Source of the DNA: Bacteroidota bacterium | GTDB taxonomy: Bacteria; Bacteroidota; Bacteroidia; Flavobacteriales_F; PHOS-HE28 | Length of the DNA: 35,700 nt | Direction: 5' to 3' | Assembly: GCA_014584605.1 (NCBI GenBank) | Contig: JACTMO010000024.1 | Location: 1-35,700, forward strand | Shown: in pieces, positions 1 to 8,313 of the stretch | Layout: the number at the start of each line of letters is the position of its first letter | Position numbering within the stretch: position 1 is the first letter of the stretch | Notes under the pieces: generated by a model | The model's input: only the letters and a program-made list of their open reading frames with translations | Databases searched by the model: none | What the model was told of the DNA's origin: nothing | Made by a program: the position numbers and the translations under genes

Positions 1-213
1 AAAGGCCCTGAAATGGGCATAAAATGCACAAAATGACCCATGCCCGCATCCAGCCTGATCACCCCCTCTGCTCGTATTCGGTTCTTCGGACCACCCCTTG
101 CTGCCGCGTTGGAACCTTTCACAGGAGCTCCCGCTACGCCGCGCATGTCCCGCCTTGCATGAAGTCGAAAAGAGGGGCAGAACTTCAGTTGACCAGCTTG
201 GGGGACAGCACCC
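1..213. other. Left-edge intergenic stretch, no gene recognised
   Basis: These 213 bases lie downstream of dprA (minus strand) and are cut by the window edge. The first 50 bases are A-rich compared with the rest of the window and contain a weak inverted repeat (GGGCAT near 14-20, ATGCCC near 40-46). I see no terminator with a T-run, no promoter box and no convincing coding frame. A 79-codon plus-strand frame from 24 runs into dprA antisense and resembles no protein I know. Confidence 0.4.
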
Positions 214-1353
214 TCAGTGCAGTTCGTAGAGCTTGCCCGGGAGGCTGCGCACCACGCCGTTGAACTCCAGGTTCAGCAGCAGTGACGCGGCCTTGCCGGG
301 GTGCAGGCGGCTGCGCAGGCAGAGGTCGTCAATGCCGGTGCGCCCGCCGGTGCGCAGCAGGTCCACCAGCAGCTGTTCCTCTGCGCCCAGAGCGGGGAAA
401 AGCGCCGGTTGGACGGCGGCCTTGCGCGCCGGGGCCTTGTGGTTCCAGTCCAGGCGGGTGAGCAGGTCGGCGGCGCAGGTGATGAGGGCGGCCTTGTGCT
501 GCTGGATGAGCCGGTTGCAGCCCTCGCTGCGGGCATCGCCGGGCCTGCCGGGCACCGCCAGCACCTCGCGGTCGTAGCTGTCGGCGATGTCGGCCGTGAT
601 GAGGCTGCCGCCCTTAGGACCGCTTTCCACCACCACGGTGCAGTCGCTCAGGCCGACGATGATGCGGTTGCGCGCCGGGAAGTTGCCGGGGGCGAAGGGC
701 GATCCGCTGGGCAGCTCGCTCACCAGGGCACCTTGTGCGGTCAGCTCGCGGGCCGTGGCCGCGTGCTCGGCGGGGTACAGCTTGTCCAGTCCGTGGGCCA
801 GGCAGGCCACCGTGGGCATCCCCTGGCGGAGGGCGGTGCGGTGCGCCACGATGTCGATGCCGTAGGCAAGCCCGCTCACGATGGTGACCCCCGCGGGCCC
901 AAGGCCTTCCACCAGTTCGCTGCAGAAGCGCCTGCCGTGCTCGGTGGGGGTGCGGGTGCCGACGATGCTCACCATGCGGCCGGCGTCCAGGTCGGCAGTT
1001 CCACGTACGTACAGCAGCACCGGGGCATCCTCGGCCTGGGCGAGGCGCCGGGGGTAGCCGTCGTCCAGGTAGAAAAGCATGCGCAGGCCTTGCTTGCGCA
1101 CACGGTCCAGCTCCCGTTCGGCGGCGGGCAGAACGCGGCGGTCGGTGATGCTGGCCGCCAGCTTGGGCCCGATGCCGGGCACCTTCTCCAGGGAGCGCCG
1201 CACCTTGGGGTCGGTGAACAGGGCGTCCACCCCGCCGCAATAGGCCACCAGGTTGCGGGCGTTCACCGGCCCGATGCCCTTGAGCATGCCCAGAGCGATG
1301 CGATGCACCCAGGTGCGATCGCCCTCCGGGGGGGCTGACGGACTTTGCGTCAT
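214..1353 (-). CDS. dprA: DNA-processing protein DprA (Smf family)
   Basis: DprA binds single-stranded DNA taken up during natural transformation and loads RecA on it; it acts in the cytoplasm. The product is 379 residues, a normal length for the family. Residues about 20-68 carry helix-hairpin-helix-like segments (KGIGPVNA, VPGIGPK). The Rossmann-like DprA core follows with SIVGTRTPT (129-137), SGLAYGID (160-167), FPARNRII (225-232) and GGSLITA (248-254). Residues about 320-379 look like the C-terminal winged helix. The frame stays open upstream of 1353, but the ATG at 1353 gives the usual short N-terminus and has a TATCTTGG box 11 nt before it. The gene is divergent from the TonB receptor. 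Family assignment is secure; competence in this organism is not shown. Confidence 0.93.
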   Translation of the reverse strand: MTQSPSAPPEGDRTWVHRIALGMLKGIGPVNARNLVAYCGGVDALFTDPKVRRSLEKVPGIGPKLAASITDRRVLPAAERELDRVRKQGLRMLFYLDDGYPRRLAQAEDAPVLLYVRGTADLDAGRMVSIVGTRTPTEHGRRFCSELVEGLGPAGVTIVSGLAYGIDIVAHRTALRQGMPTVACLAHGLDKLYPAEHAATARELTAQGALVSELPSGSPFAPGNFPARNRIIVGLSDCTVVVESGPKGGSLITADIADSYDREVLAVPGRPGDARSEGCNRLIQQHKAALITCAADLLTRLDWNHKAPARKAAVQPALFPALGAEEQLLVDLLRTGGRTGIDDLCLRSRLHPGKAASLLLNLEFNGVVRSLPGKLYELH

Positions 1354-1364
1354 GGCGGTCCCGC

Positions 1365-1372
1365 CCAAGATA
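1365..1372 (-). promoter_or_regulatory. Putative -7 box of dprA (TATCTTGG)
   Basis: Read on the minus strand this is TATCTTGG, one base off the Bacteroidota -7 consensus TAnnTTTG. It ends 11 nt before the dprA ATG, so the leader would be only a few bases. No clear TTTG -33 element is visible. Confidence 0.35.
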
Positions 1373-1434
1373 GCCGCACATCGGATCGTGGACGAACACC
1401 GCACGCCCGTCAGACCCCCTTCCGCAGCTTTGGT

Positions 1435-1442
1435 TATTTTCG
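1435..1442 (+). promoter_or_regulatory. Putative -7 box of the TonB receptor (TATTTTCG)
   Basis: TATTTTCG differs from TAnnTTTG at one position and ends 17 nt before the receptor ATG at 1460. The same TTCG variant occurs before tRNA-Ser and rbfA in this window. Confidence 0.35.
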
Positions 1443-1459
1443 ACCCGCCACCAGACCCC

Positions 1460-3859
1460 ATGAGGAACCGCTTCGCATGCCTTGCCCTGATGCTCGGGGC
1501 CGGTGTGCAGGCCCAACGGCAGGCCGTGCTGCTGGGCCGCATCACCGATACCGCATCAGGCACGGGCCTGATCGGCGTCAACGTGCTGGCCGGCCCCGGC
1601 CTGGGCACCGCCACCGACGCCAACGGGGCGTACCGCCTGTCGCTGGACCCCGGGGAGCGCTCCATAACCTTCTCCCTGCTGGGCTATGCCGAGGAGACCC
1701 GTTCGGTGGTGCTGGTGGGGGGCCAGGAGACGCGGGTGGATGTGGCCTTGCGTGCCTCGGCGACCCAACTGGACATGGTGGTGGTGACGGCGGGCAAGTT
1801 CGAGCAACGGGTGGGGGAAGTGAGCCAGAGCCTGAGCGTGCTTCGGCCCGAGGTGATCCAGAACAAGAACATCACCAACGTCAACGAAGTGTTGGGCCAG
1901 GTGCCCGGGGTGGTGATCATCGACGAGGACCCGCAGATCCGCGCGGGCAGCGGCTTCAGCTACGGGGCCGGCAGCCGGGTGATGGTCCTGGTGGACGACC
2001 TGCCGGTGCTCAGCGGCGATATCGGGCGCACCTCGTGGAGCATCGTGCCCACCGAGAACGTGGAACAGATCGAGGTGATCAAGGGCGCCAGCAGCGTGCT
2101 GTACGGCAGCGCCGCCCTCAGCGGGGTCATCAACGTGCGCACCGCCTATCCGCGCGACGAGCCCTCCACCCGGGTGAACGTCTACGCCGGCCTCTACGAC
2201 AACCCGCGCGACCGGTCGGCCCGCCCGCGGAACGACCGCAACCCGGTGCTGGGCGGAACCAACTTCTTCCACAGCCAGCGCTTCGGCCAATGGGACGTGG
2301 TGCTCGGCGGCAACCTGGTGTGGGATGAGGGCTTCCTGGGGCCCGAGAGCGTGGGCAAGGACACCCTGAACAAGGACGATCCGAAATACGCGACACCGGC
2401 CGGCTACGACCACCGGGTGCGGGTGAACGGAGGTGTGCGCCACCGGCACAAGAAGGTCAAGGGGCTCAACTACGGGATCAACGCCAACGCCATCCGCGCC
2501 GAGAACACCAGCGTGTTCATCTGGGACGACGTTCGGGAGAACATCTATCGCCCCGAGAACGGCACGGTGACCACCACCCAGGGGATGCAGTACTACGTGG
2601 ACCCCTACGTGAACTACCTGAGCGACAAGGGCACGCGCCACAGCCTGCGCGGCCGCTACTTCAACCAGAAGTTCGACAACAGCGGCAACCAGAGCAACGC
2701 CAGCCACTTCCTGTACGGCGAGTACCAGGCGCAGCAACGCATGGACATCTGGGGGGAGACGGTGCTCACCGGGGGCATCGTGGCGCAACGTACCCGATCC
2801 ATCGCGCTGCTGTACAGCGGCAACCCCGACGGCGATGCGGAGAACACCGCCACCAACACCGCGGCCTACGTGCAGGTGGACCAGAAGCTGCTCAAGGAAA
2901 GGCTGGCCCTGAGCGCCGGTCTGCGCTACGAGAGCTTCACGGTGAACGAGGACCAGCAGGCGGTACCGGTGTTCCGTGCCGGCGGCACTTTCCGCGTGCT
3001 CAAGGGCACCTTCCTGCGGGCCAGCTACGGACAGGGTTTCCGCTTTCCCACCATCGGTGAACGGTTCATCCGCACCAATGTGGGCCAGCTCAACATCTAC
3101 CCCAACCCGGACCTCGAGCCCGAGGAAAGCTGGAACGCCGAGGGCGGCATCAAACAGGGCTTCCGCATCGGCGGCTTCACCGGTTATTTCGATGCGGTGT
3201 ACTTCCAGCAGGAGTACAGCCGCTACATCGAGTTCACCTTCGGCCAGTGGGCCGTGCCCACCTTCACCAACTTCGCCGGCCTGGGCTTCAAGTCGGTGAA
3301 CACGGGTAACGCGCGGGTGAGCGGCCTGGAGCTGGAACTGGCGGGCAAGGGCCGGGTGGGGGCCGTGGACCTCATGGTGCTGGCGGGCTATACCTGGTCC
3401 AGGCCCATCACCACCACCCCCGACCAGGTGTACGCCCAGCCGATCATCCCGGGCTATCCCCCGTCCACCTACAGCAACACCAGCTACGACGCCTCGGAGG
3501 ACCTGCTCAAGTTCCGGGTGGAGCACCTGCTCCGCGCCGATGTGCAGGCCGAATGGCGACGCCTGAGCGCCGGCCTGAGCGTGCGCTACAACAGCCATGT
3601 GCGCAACATCGACAAGGTGTTCGTGGCCCTGGACGAGAGTGAACAGGAACTGACGGCCCTGCGCACCGGCGTGTCCGAATGGATGGCCACGCACCGCAGC
3701 GGCGACACCGTGCTCGATGCCCGCGTGGGCGTGCGTATCGGCGCCAACAACCGGGTGGCTCTGGTGGTGAACAACCTGACCAACCTCACCTACGCCATCA
3801 GGCCCCTGAGCGTGGAGGCGCCGCGCACCTTCCAGCTGCAGCTCAGCCGAAGCATCTGA
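1460..3859 (+). CDS. TonB-dependent outer-membrane receptor
   Basis: An outer-membrane active transporter powered by TonB; the substrate cannot be read from the sequence. The 799-residue product starts at the ATG at 1460, which gives a signal peptide (residues 1-18, ending VQAQ). A CarboxypepD_reg-like beta-sandwich (about 24-98), common in Bacteroidota receptors, follows. The plug domain (about 112-228) contains NVNEVLGQVPGVVI and ends with the conserved VEQIEVIKGASSVLYGSAA segment. The rest is a beta-barrel rich in aromatic strands. The open frame extends upstream to 1253, but that part lacks a signal peptide and overlaps dprA. No SusD partner is adjacent, so this is a stand-alone receptor (siderophore, cobalamin, peptide or metal are all possible). 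kdsB begins 5 nt after its stop. Confidence 0.93.
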   Translation: MRNRFACLALMLGAGVQAQRQAVLLGRITDTASGTGLIGVNVLAGPGLGTATDANGAYRLSLDPGERSITFSLLGYAEETRSVVLVGGQETRVDVALRASATQLDMVVVTAGKFEQRVGEVSQSLSVLRPEVIQNKNITNVNEVLGQVPGVVIIDEDPQIRAGSGFSYGAGSRVMVLVDDLPVLSGDIGRTSWSIVPTENVEQIEVIKGASSVLYGSAALSGVINVRTAYPRDEPSTRVNVYAGLYDNPRDRSARPRNDRNPVLGGTNFFHSQRFGQWDVVLGGNLVWDEGFLGPESVGKDTLNKDDPKYATPAGYDHRVRVNGGVRHRHKKVKGLNYGINANAIRAENTSVFIWDDVRENIYRPENGTVTTTQGMQYYVDPYVNYLSDKGTRHSLRGRYFNQKFDNSGNQSNASHFLYGEYQAQQRMDIWGETVLTGGIVAQRTRSIALLYSGNPDGDAENTATNTAAYVQVDQKLLKERLALSAGLRYESFTVNEDQQAVPVFRAGGTFRVLKGTFLRASYGQGFRFPTIGERFIRTNVGQLNIYPNPDLEPEESWNAEGGIKQGFRIGGFTGYFDAVYFQQEYSRYIEFTFGQWAVPTFTNFAGLGFKSVNTGNARVSGLELELAGKGRVGAVDLMVLAGYTWSRPITTTPDQVYAQPIIPGYPPSTYSNTSYDASEDLLKFRVEHLLRADVQAEWRRLSAGLSVRYNSHVRNIDKVFVALDESEQELTALRTGVSEWMATHRSGDTVLDARVGVRIGANNRVALVVNNLTNLTYAIRPLSVEAPRTFQLQLSRSI

Positions 3860-3864
3860 CCCCC

Positions 3865-4611
3865 TTGCGGATCCTGGGCGTCATTCCTGCGCGCTACGGC
3901 AGCAGCCGCCTGCCGGGCAAGGTGCTGCTGGACATCGGCGGGCGCAGCATGGTGGCGCGGGTCCTGGAACGGGCCCGGCGCTGTGCCGCGCTGGACACCG
4001 TGGTGGTGGCCACGGACGATGCGCGGGTGGCCGATCATGTGCGCGGCCTCGGCGGGCAGGCCGTGATGACCTCCGCCGACCACCCCAGTGGAACGGACCG
4101 CTGCCACGAGGCCCTGCAGCGCATGGGCCGCGACCGGTTCGATGCGGTGGTCAACATCCAGGGCGACGAACCCTTCATCGAGCCGGGCCAGGTGCAGGAG
4201 GTCTGTGCGGCCCTGGAGCAGGCCTCGGGCGGCATCGCCACCCTGGCCCAGGAGGTCTTGGACGACCGGGACCTCGACGATGCCGGGGAGGTGCTCATCA
4301 CCACCGACGTGCACATGGACGCACTCTACTTCAGCCGCGCCGCCATCCCCTTCCTGCGCGATCCGGGTCCGGGCCCGCGCCATCGCCGTTTCCGCTACCT
4401 GAAGCATGTGGGGCTGTACGCCTATACGGCCGGGGCGCTGGAGGCGATCGTGAAGCTGCCGCCCTCGTCCCTGGAGCGCGCCGAGGCGCTGGAGCAGTTG
4501 CGCTGGCTGGAGCACGGCCACAAAGTGCGCGTGGGGCTCACCACCTTCCCGTCCTTCTGCGTGGACACCGAGGCCGACCTGGCGGAGGCCCGGCGGCGGG
4601 CGGCATTGTAA
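3865..4611 (+). CDS. kdsB: 3-deoxy-manno-octulosonate cytidylyltransferase (CMP-Kdo synthetase), TTG start
   Basis: Activates Kdo with CTP to CMP-Kdo, the donor for the inner core of lipopolysaccharide; cytoplasmic. The 248-residue product has the family's PARYGSSRLPGK nucleotide-binding segment (8-19), HPSGTDR (73-79), NIQGDEPF (97-104), KHVGLYAY, and LERAEALEQLRWLEHG near the end. There is no ATG near the conserved N-terminus. The frame is open from inside the receptor gene, but the TTG at 3865 places Met directly before RILGVIPAR, exactly where the family begins, and 5 nt after the receptor stop. The two genes are probably co-transcribed. Function is secure; the TTG start is an inference from alignment to the family. 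Confidence 0.92.
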   Translation: MRILGVIPARYGSSRLPGKVLLDIGGRSMVARVLERARRCAALDTVVVATDDARVADHVRGLGGQAVMTSADHPSGTDRCHEALQRMGRDRFDAVVNIQGDEPFIEPGQVQEVCAALEQASGGIATLAQEVLDDRDLDDAGEVLITTDVHMDALYFSRAAIPFLRDPGPGPRHRRFRYLKHVGLYAYTAGALEAIVKLPPSSLERAEALEQLRWLEHGHKVRVGLTTFPSFCVDTEADLAEARRRAAL

Positions 4612-4616
4612 TTTGG
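4609..4616 (+). promoter_or_regulatory. Possible -7 box overlapping the kdsB stop codon (TAATTTGG)
   Basis: TAATTTGG fits the TAnnTTGG variant also seen before dprA and the DUF6089-like gene. Its first three bases are the kdsB stop codon, and it ends 9 nt before the next ATG at 4626. The match may be chance. Confidence 0.22.
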
Positions 4617-4625
4617 CCGTCGCCG

Positions 4626-5663
4626 ATGGCCCTTGAGCGCGACATCCACGACCTGCTGCACCATCACGACTGTGTGATCGTGCCGCGCTTCGGCGGGTTC
4701 CTGGCCCACTACCGCCCGGCCCGGCTCGATGAGACGCACCGCCTGCTGCACCCGCCCGCCCGCGAACTGAGCTTCAACCGGCACCTGGTGCGCAACGATG
4801 GGCTCCTGGCCGACCACCGGGCCCGCCGTACCGGCGAGGGCTTCGACGAGGCCTCCGGCCTGATCGCGCGTGAGGTGGAGGACTGGCAGGCGCGCATCGC
4901 CCGCGACCGTCGCCTGGAGCTGCCGCGCATCGGCACCTTCCACACCGATGCGGAGGGCAATCTGCAGTTCGACCCCGACCGCCGGGTGAACTTCCTGCGC
5001 GATGCGTATGGACTGCGGCCCGTGGCGGCCGTGCCTGTCGCCCGTCGCGAGGCCGCGGCGCCCGTCCCCGTTGTTCGCACCCTGCCGCCGGAGGAACCGG
5101 CCGGTGAAAGGCACCGCCCGTTGCTCTGGGCGGCCGCCGCCACCACCGGACTGCTCTTCCTGGTCGGTGCGGGCTACCTGCTGCGGAACACCTGGAGCGG
5201 GGCACAACGCAGCGCCTTGCTGTCCTGGAGCGAAGAGCCCGGCCACTATGTGCCGCGCATCGATGGCGACCTTCCGGTCCCCTTGGTGGACACGGCCTTC
5301 CACGTACCGCTGCCCGAGGGCCACGGGGTGGTGCAGGTCCCCTTGTTGGGCGAGGGGCACCCGTCCATACCGGTGGACCTGGGCGATGCGCCGGCCGCAC
5401 CCATCGATTCCACCCACGTGGCCGTGCCCGTGCTTCCCGAGGCCCGTTACCACATCATCGGGGGCTGTTTCAGCGTGGAGGACAACGCCCGGAACTACGT
5501 GGCGGACATGACCGGCCGTGGGTTCCAGGCCCGGGTCCTGGACCATCATCGGGGCCTCCACCGCGTGGCGGTGGCCAGCTACAGCAGCCGTGCCGAAGCG
5601 CTCGCGGCCCTGGCGGAACTCCAGCAGGGCACCGTGGAGGGCGCCTGGTTGCTGGTGCGCTGA
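4626..5663 (+). CDS. Membrane protein with HU-like (CCDC81-type) domain and C-terminal SPOR domain
   Basis: A 345-residue protein typical of Bacteroidota. Residues about 1-60 and 63-130 resemble the paired bacterial HU/CCDC81-like domains (PRFGGFLAHYRPA; LPRIGTFHTDAEGNLQFDP). A proline/alanine-rich stretch leads to one transmembrane segment (about 166-186). The outer part ends in a SPOR domain (about 273-345, starting RYHIIGGCFS), a fold that binds denuded peptidoglycan at division sites. The layout implies a cytoplasmic N-terminus that could bind DNA or a protein, linked to a periplasmic murein-binding end. The start follows kdsB by 14 nt. A role in cell division or envelope organisation is inferred from the domain, not shown. 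Confidence 0.8.
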   Translation: MALERDIHDLLHHHDCVIVPRFGGFLAHYRPARLDETHRLLHPPARELSFNRHLVRNDGLLADHRARRTGEGFDEASGLIAREVEDWQARIARDRRLELPRIGTFHTDAEGNLQFDPDRRVNFLRDAYGLRPVAAVPVARREAAAPVPVVRTLPPEEPAGERHRPLLWAAAATTGLLFLVGAGYLLRNTWSGAQRSALLSWSEEPGHYVPRIDGDLPVPLVDTAFHVPLPEGHGVVQVPLLGEGHPSIPVDLGDAPAAPIDSTHVAVPVLPEARYHIIGGCFSVEDNARNYVADMTGRGFQARVLDHHRGLHRVAVASYSSRAEALAALAELQQGTVEGAWLLVR

Positions 5664-5690
5664 TCTCCGCCGTTCCCGCAGCGGGCACAC

Positions 5691-5698
5691 TACTTTTG
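5691..5698 (+). promoter_or_regulatory. Bacteroidota -7 promoter box (TACTTTTG)
   Basis: An exact match to TAnnTTTG, 27 nt after the SPOR gene stop and 47 nt before the ATG at 5746. It probably drives the WD40-like gene and the thioesterase. No clear -33 TTTG is seen upstream. Confidence 0.55.
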
Positions 5699-5745
5699 GC
5701 GCCCCTCGCCACCTGCGAAGGAGCGCCTTCCCCGATCGAACCTCG

Positions 5746-6387
5746 ATGATGCGAAACTTGATCCTTCCCGCCTTGCTCGCTGCGGCCCTGCCCCTCACCG
5801 CCCAGGTGGTGAAGGAACCTGCGGCCCGGACCCTGAAACTGACCCGGTGCGAAGTGACCTGCCTGGCCATGGCGCCCAAGGGCGACCGCATCCTGGTGGG
5901 CACCGACAAGGGAGCCGAGCTGTGGGACATCGAAGCGGGGCGCCGGGTGCATGCCTTCCCCTTCTCCGAGGACGGCAGCACGGCCGTGTACCACGCGGCC
6001 TTCAACAACAACGGCGAACTGGTGGTGCTGATCGGTCACAGCGGAAAGCGCGAGGTGTGGGACGTGCGCAGCGGAAAGCAGGACAAGATGCTGCACGAGC
6101 ACAACTGGATCCCCGACCCCCGGGCCGTGAAGGCGATGGGCCTTGATCTGAAGAACAGCACCTTCGACCGCTTCTACCAGCAGCTGCAGGCGCAGGACAA
6201 CGGCATCACCGCCACGGCGGTGGGGCAGGGTGGCGTGGAGTTCCACGACGCATCGGGCAAGCTGTTGCAGAAGCTGCAGTTCCCGGAGAACAAGGACCCG
6301 CACCATCGCGCGCCCTGCCTGTTCAGCGGGGCGCAGTTCATCACCGGCACCGACGATGGCCGCGTGCTCATTTACGATCGCCCATGA
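5746..6387 (+). CDS. Small secreted WD40-like repeat protein
   Basis: The 213-residue product begins MMRNLILPAL and has a hydrophobic signal peptide ending near TAQ (residue 20). It then carries a few WD40/quinoprotein-like blades: repeated strands such as GDRILVGTDKGAELWDIEAG, GHSGKREVWDVRSGK, and a final blade ending TGTDDGRVLIYDRP. Only about four blades fit, fewer than the seven of a full propeller, so it may form an incomplete propeller or pair with itself. The longer open frame upstream lacks a signal peptide, so the ATG at 5746 is preferred (an ATG also lies at 5749). The stop overlaps the thioesterase start by four bases (ATGA), suggesting translational coupling. Function unknown. Confidence 0.75.
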   Translation: MMRNLILPALLAAALPLTAQVVKEPAARTLKLTRCEVTCLAMAPKGDRILVGTDKGAELWDIEAGRRVHAFPFSEDGSTAVYHAAFNNNGELVVLIGHSGKREVWDVRSGKQDKMLHEHNWIPDPRAVKAMGLDLKNSTFDRFYQQLQAQDNGITATAVGQGGVEFHDASGKLLQKLQFPENKDPHHRAPCLFSGAQFITGTDDGRVLIYDRP

Positions 6388-6902
6388 ACCCCCTCGGAAG
6401 CAAGGCGGTGGACGAGAGCCTGGCGGAGACCACGCATTTTGTCCTGCCCAACGACACCAACACGCAGGGGAACCTGTTCGGCGGACGCCTGCTGGAATGG
6501 CTGGACATCACCTGCGCCATCAGCGCCCATCGGCACTGCAAGCGCGTGTCCGTCACCGTGGCGGTGAACCACGTGAGCTTCGACCGGCCGATCAAGCTGG
6601 GCGACCTGGTGACCATCCGGGCCAACGTGAGCCGCGCGTTCAACAGCAGCATGGAGGTATGGGCCGATGTGTGGGTGGAGGACCCGGTGACGAGCATGAA
6701 GGTCAAGTGCAACAGCGCGATCTACACCTTCGTGGCCGTGGACCAGACCGGGCAGCCCACGGAGGTGCCCGACGCCGTGCCAGGCAACGAGGAACAGCAA
6801 CGGCGGTACGATGGTGCGCTTCGGCGCCGGCAGTTGCGCTTGATCCTGAGCGGCAAGATGAAGCCCGGAGAGGCCACCGAGCTGAAGGCCCTCTTCGACT
6901 GA
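6384..6902 (+). CDS. Acyl-CoA thioesterase, hotdog fold (YciA/BACH-like)
   Basis: Hydrolyses acyl-CoA to free fatty acid and CoA in the cytoplasm. The 172-residue product has the family's core segment NTQGNLFGGRLLEWLD (about 26-41), with the catalytic-type Asp after LEW, followed by the hotdog beta-sheet (VAVNHVSFDRPIKLGDLVTI and SMEVWADVWVED). A C-terminal helical tail is rich in Arg and Gln. The ATG overlaps the upstream stop, so it is translated from the same message as the WD40-like gene; a functional link is not evident. Acyl-chain preference cannot be told from sequence. Confidence 0.88.
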   Translation: MNPLGSKAVDESLAETTHFVLPNDTNTQGNLFGGRLLEWLDITCAISAHRHCKRVSVTVAVNHVSFDRPIKLGDLVTIRANVSRAFNSSMEVWADVWVEDPVTSMKVKCNSAIYTFVAVDQTGQPTEVPDAVPGNEEQQRRYDGALRRRQLRLILSGKMKPGEATELKALFD

Positions 6903-6921
6903 GCGGAGCACGATCGGGGGC

Positions 6922-7284
6922 TCATACGCCCTCCTCCAGCGTACGGGCATCGAACAGGTCGCCCGTGGCGGTGTCCAACGCGCGCAGGTCCAGCGCCCGC
7001 AGCAGGGCCGCCACCCCGCAGGCGCTCATCGCGCCTCCGTGGACGTGGACCACGATGTACCGCACCTGTTCGGCGTCCTCCATGTGCAGCTGGAGGCTGA
7101 TGTCCATGTCGGGGGTCCTTACGAAGAACCAGTCGTTGTCCTGCGCATCGGCCATGGGGAAGACCTCGTGGATCCGGTCGGCCAGCCATTGCCGGTGCCC
7201 GATGGGGCGGGGCCTGAAGTCCACCGGGATGTCCCGGGCCGAAACCACCTCGGGCAGGTCCTGGATGAAGATCTCCCAGCTCAT
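6922..7284 (-). CDS. Conserved hypothetical protein, 120 residues
   Basis: Starts MSWEIFIQDLPEVV. I recognise no named domain; it looks like a small soluble alpha/beta protein (IVVHVHGG, LLRALDLRALD, then an acidic tail). I have an impression of similar small proteins with this opening in other phyla, but cannot confirm it here. It is downstream of the glycosyltransferase, whose stop shares one base with this start (TGATG), implying coupled translation. It converges on the thioesterase with a 19-nt gap and no visible terminator. The longer minus-strand frame upstream is a shadow of the glycosyltransferase. Confidence 0.7.
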   Translation of the reverse strand: MSWEIFIQDLPEVVSARDIPVDFRPRPIGHRQWLADRIHEVFPMADAQDNDWFFVRTPDMDISLQLHMEDAEQVRYIVVHVHGGAMSACGVAALLRALDLRALDTATGDLFDARTLEEGV

Positions 7285-8273
7285 CAAGAGACAAGTTCGG
7301 CGATCCGCCGCAGGTCCTGCTGCTCCATGCACCGGAAATGGCCTTTGGGGCAATGCTCGAAGCCGATCTTGCTGCAGGGCCTGCAGGACAGACCGTCCAC
7401 CTCGCTGATGTGGGCGAGGCCGAGCTGCGTGGGGATGTAGGGCCCCATGCCGAACAAGGGCACGGTGTTGCCCCAAACGCTCACCACCGGGCGGCGGAAC
7501 GCACAGGCGATGTGCATGGCGCCGCTGTCGTGTGCGATCACGGCACGGGCGCTGCGGAGCAGGGATGCGCTCCCCAGGAGGTCGAAGCGGCCGGTGGCAT
7601 CGAACACGCGCCCGCCCACGGCCGTGGCGATGGCCTGCGCCGCCTGCCGGTCCGCCGCACCACCGATGAGCACGATGGGGCCCTGCACCAGCGCGGCGAG
7701 CTCCACCAGCCGGTGCACGGGCAGGCGCTTGGTGGCATGGGCCGCTCCGATCGCCAGGGCCACAGGACCGTCCCGATGGCTCGCCGGCAGAAGCCCGGGA
7801 TCGGCCTCCCGCCCTTCGGGGATGAACAGCTCCAGGCCCTGCCCGTCGTTCCGCACGCCCAGGTGTGCCGCTGCGGCCATGTACCGGTCCACGATGTGCA
7901 TGCGGGGCATGCGGTCCACGCGCAGGTTCACCAGCAGCCACTTCTCGATGTTCTGCTTGTTGAAACTGTGCGCCCGCACCCCGAGCGCACGCTTGATCCG
8001 GGCGGTACGCAGGTTGTGGTGCAGGTCGATCACCTGGTCGAAGCGCTCCTGCTTGAGGCGGCCGATGAGGTCGCCGAGACCGCCCCCGGCGTTCCCGTCG
8101 TCCAGCGCATGCACCCGGTGCACATGCGGGTTGAACCGCAGCAGGTCGGCGAACGCGGCCTTGGTGGCGACATGCACCTCCGCATCGGGTACCTGGGTCC
8201 TCAGGCAGCGCAGCACCGGGCTGGTGAGCACGATGTCGCCGATCGAGGAGAAACGCAGGACCAGGATCTTCAT
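7284..8273 (-). CDS. Glycosyltransferase family 9 (ADP-heptose:LPS heptosyltransferase-like)
   Basis: Members add heptose or a related sugar to the lipopolysaccharide core at the inner face of the cytoplasmic membrane. The 329-residue product begins MKILVLRFSSIGDIVLTSP, the family's N-terminal acceptor-side signature. The C-terminal Rossmann domain contains GAAHATKRLP (176-185), VLIGG (201-205) and the donor-binding HDSGAMHIA (248-256). The C-terminus has four cysteines (297, 300, 308, 315) in a CRPC...C...C pattern, which might bind metal. The start at 8273 matches the family; a longer frame to 8423 has no support. A TACCTTTA box lies 32 nt before the start. The exact sugar is unknown. Confidence 0.88.
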   Translation of the reverse strand: MKILVLRFSSIGDIVLTSPVLRCLRTQVPDAEVHVATKAAFADLLRFNPHVHRVHALDDGNAGGGLGDLIGRLKQERFDQVIDLHHNLRTARIKRALGVRAHSFNKQNIEKWLLVNLRVDRMPRMHIVDRYMAAAAHLGVRNDGQGLELFIPEGREADPGLLPASHRDGPVALAIGAAHATKRLPVHRLVELAALVQGPIVLIGGAADRQAAQAIATAVGGRVFDATGRFDLLGSASLLRSARAVIAHDSGAMHIACAFRRPVVSVWGNTVPLFGMGPYIPTQLGLAHISEVDGLSCRPCSKIGFEHCPKGHFRCMEQQDLRRIAELVS

Positions 8274-8305
8274 GTGCCCATTTGTCCTTGCGCCGCTGCG
8301 GGGCG

Positions 8306-8313
8306 TAAAGGTA
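8306..8313 (-). promoter_or_regulatory. Putative -7 box of the family 9 glycosyltransferase (TACCTTTA)
   Basis: On the minus strand this reads TACCTTTA, one base off TAnnTTTG, 32 nt before the start codon at 8273. Just upstream lie two small perfect hairpins, TCCGCC/GGCGGA (8324-8337) and GGACC/GGTCC (8335-8347), whose arms overlap and so are mutually exclusive. Confidence 0.4.

Noticed and set aside
24..263. 79-codon plus-strand frame at the left edge
   Set aside because: No domain, no promoter box, and it overlaps the 3' end of dprA antisense.
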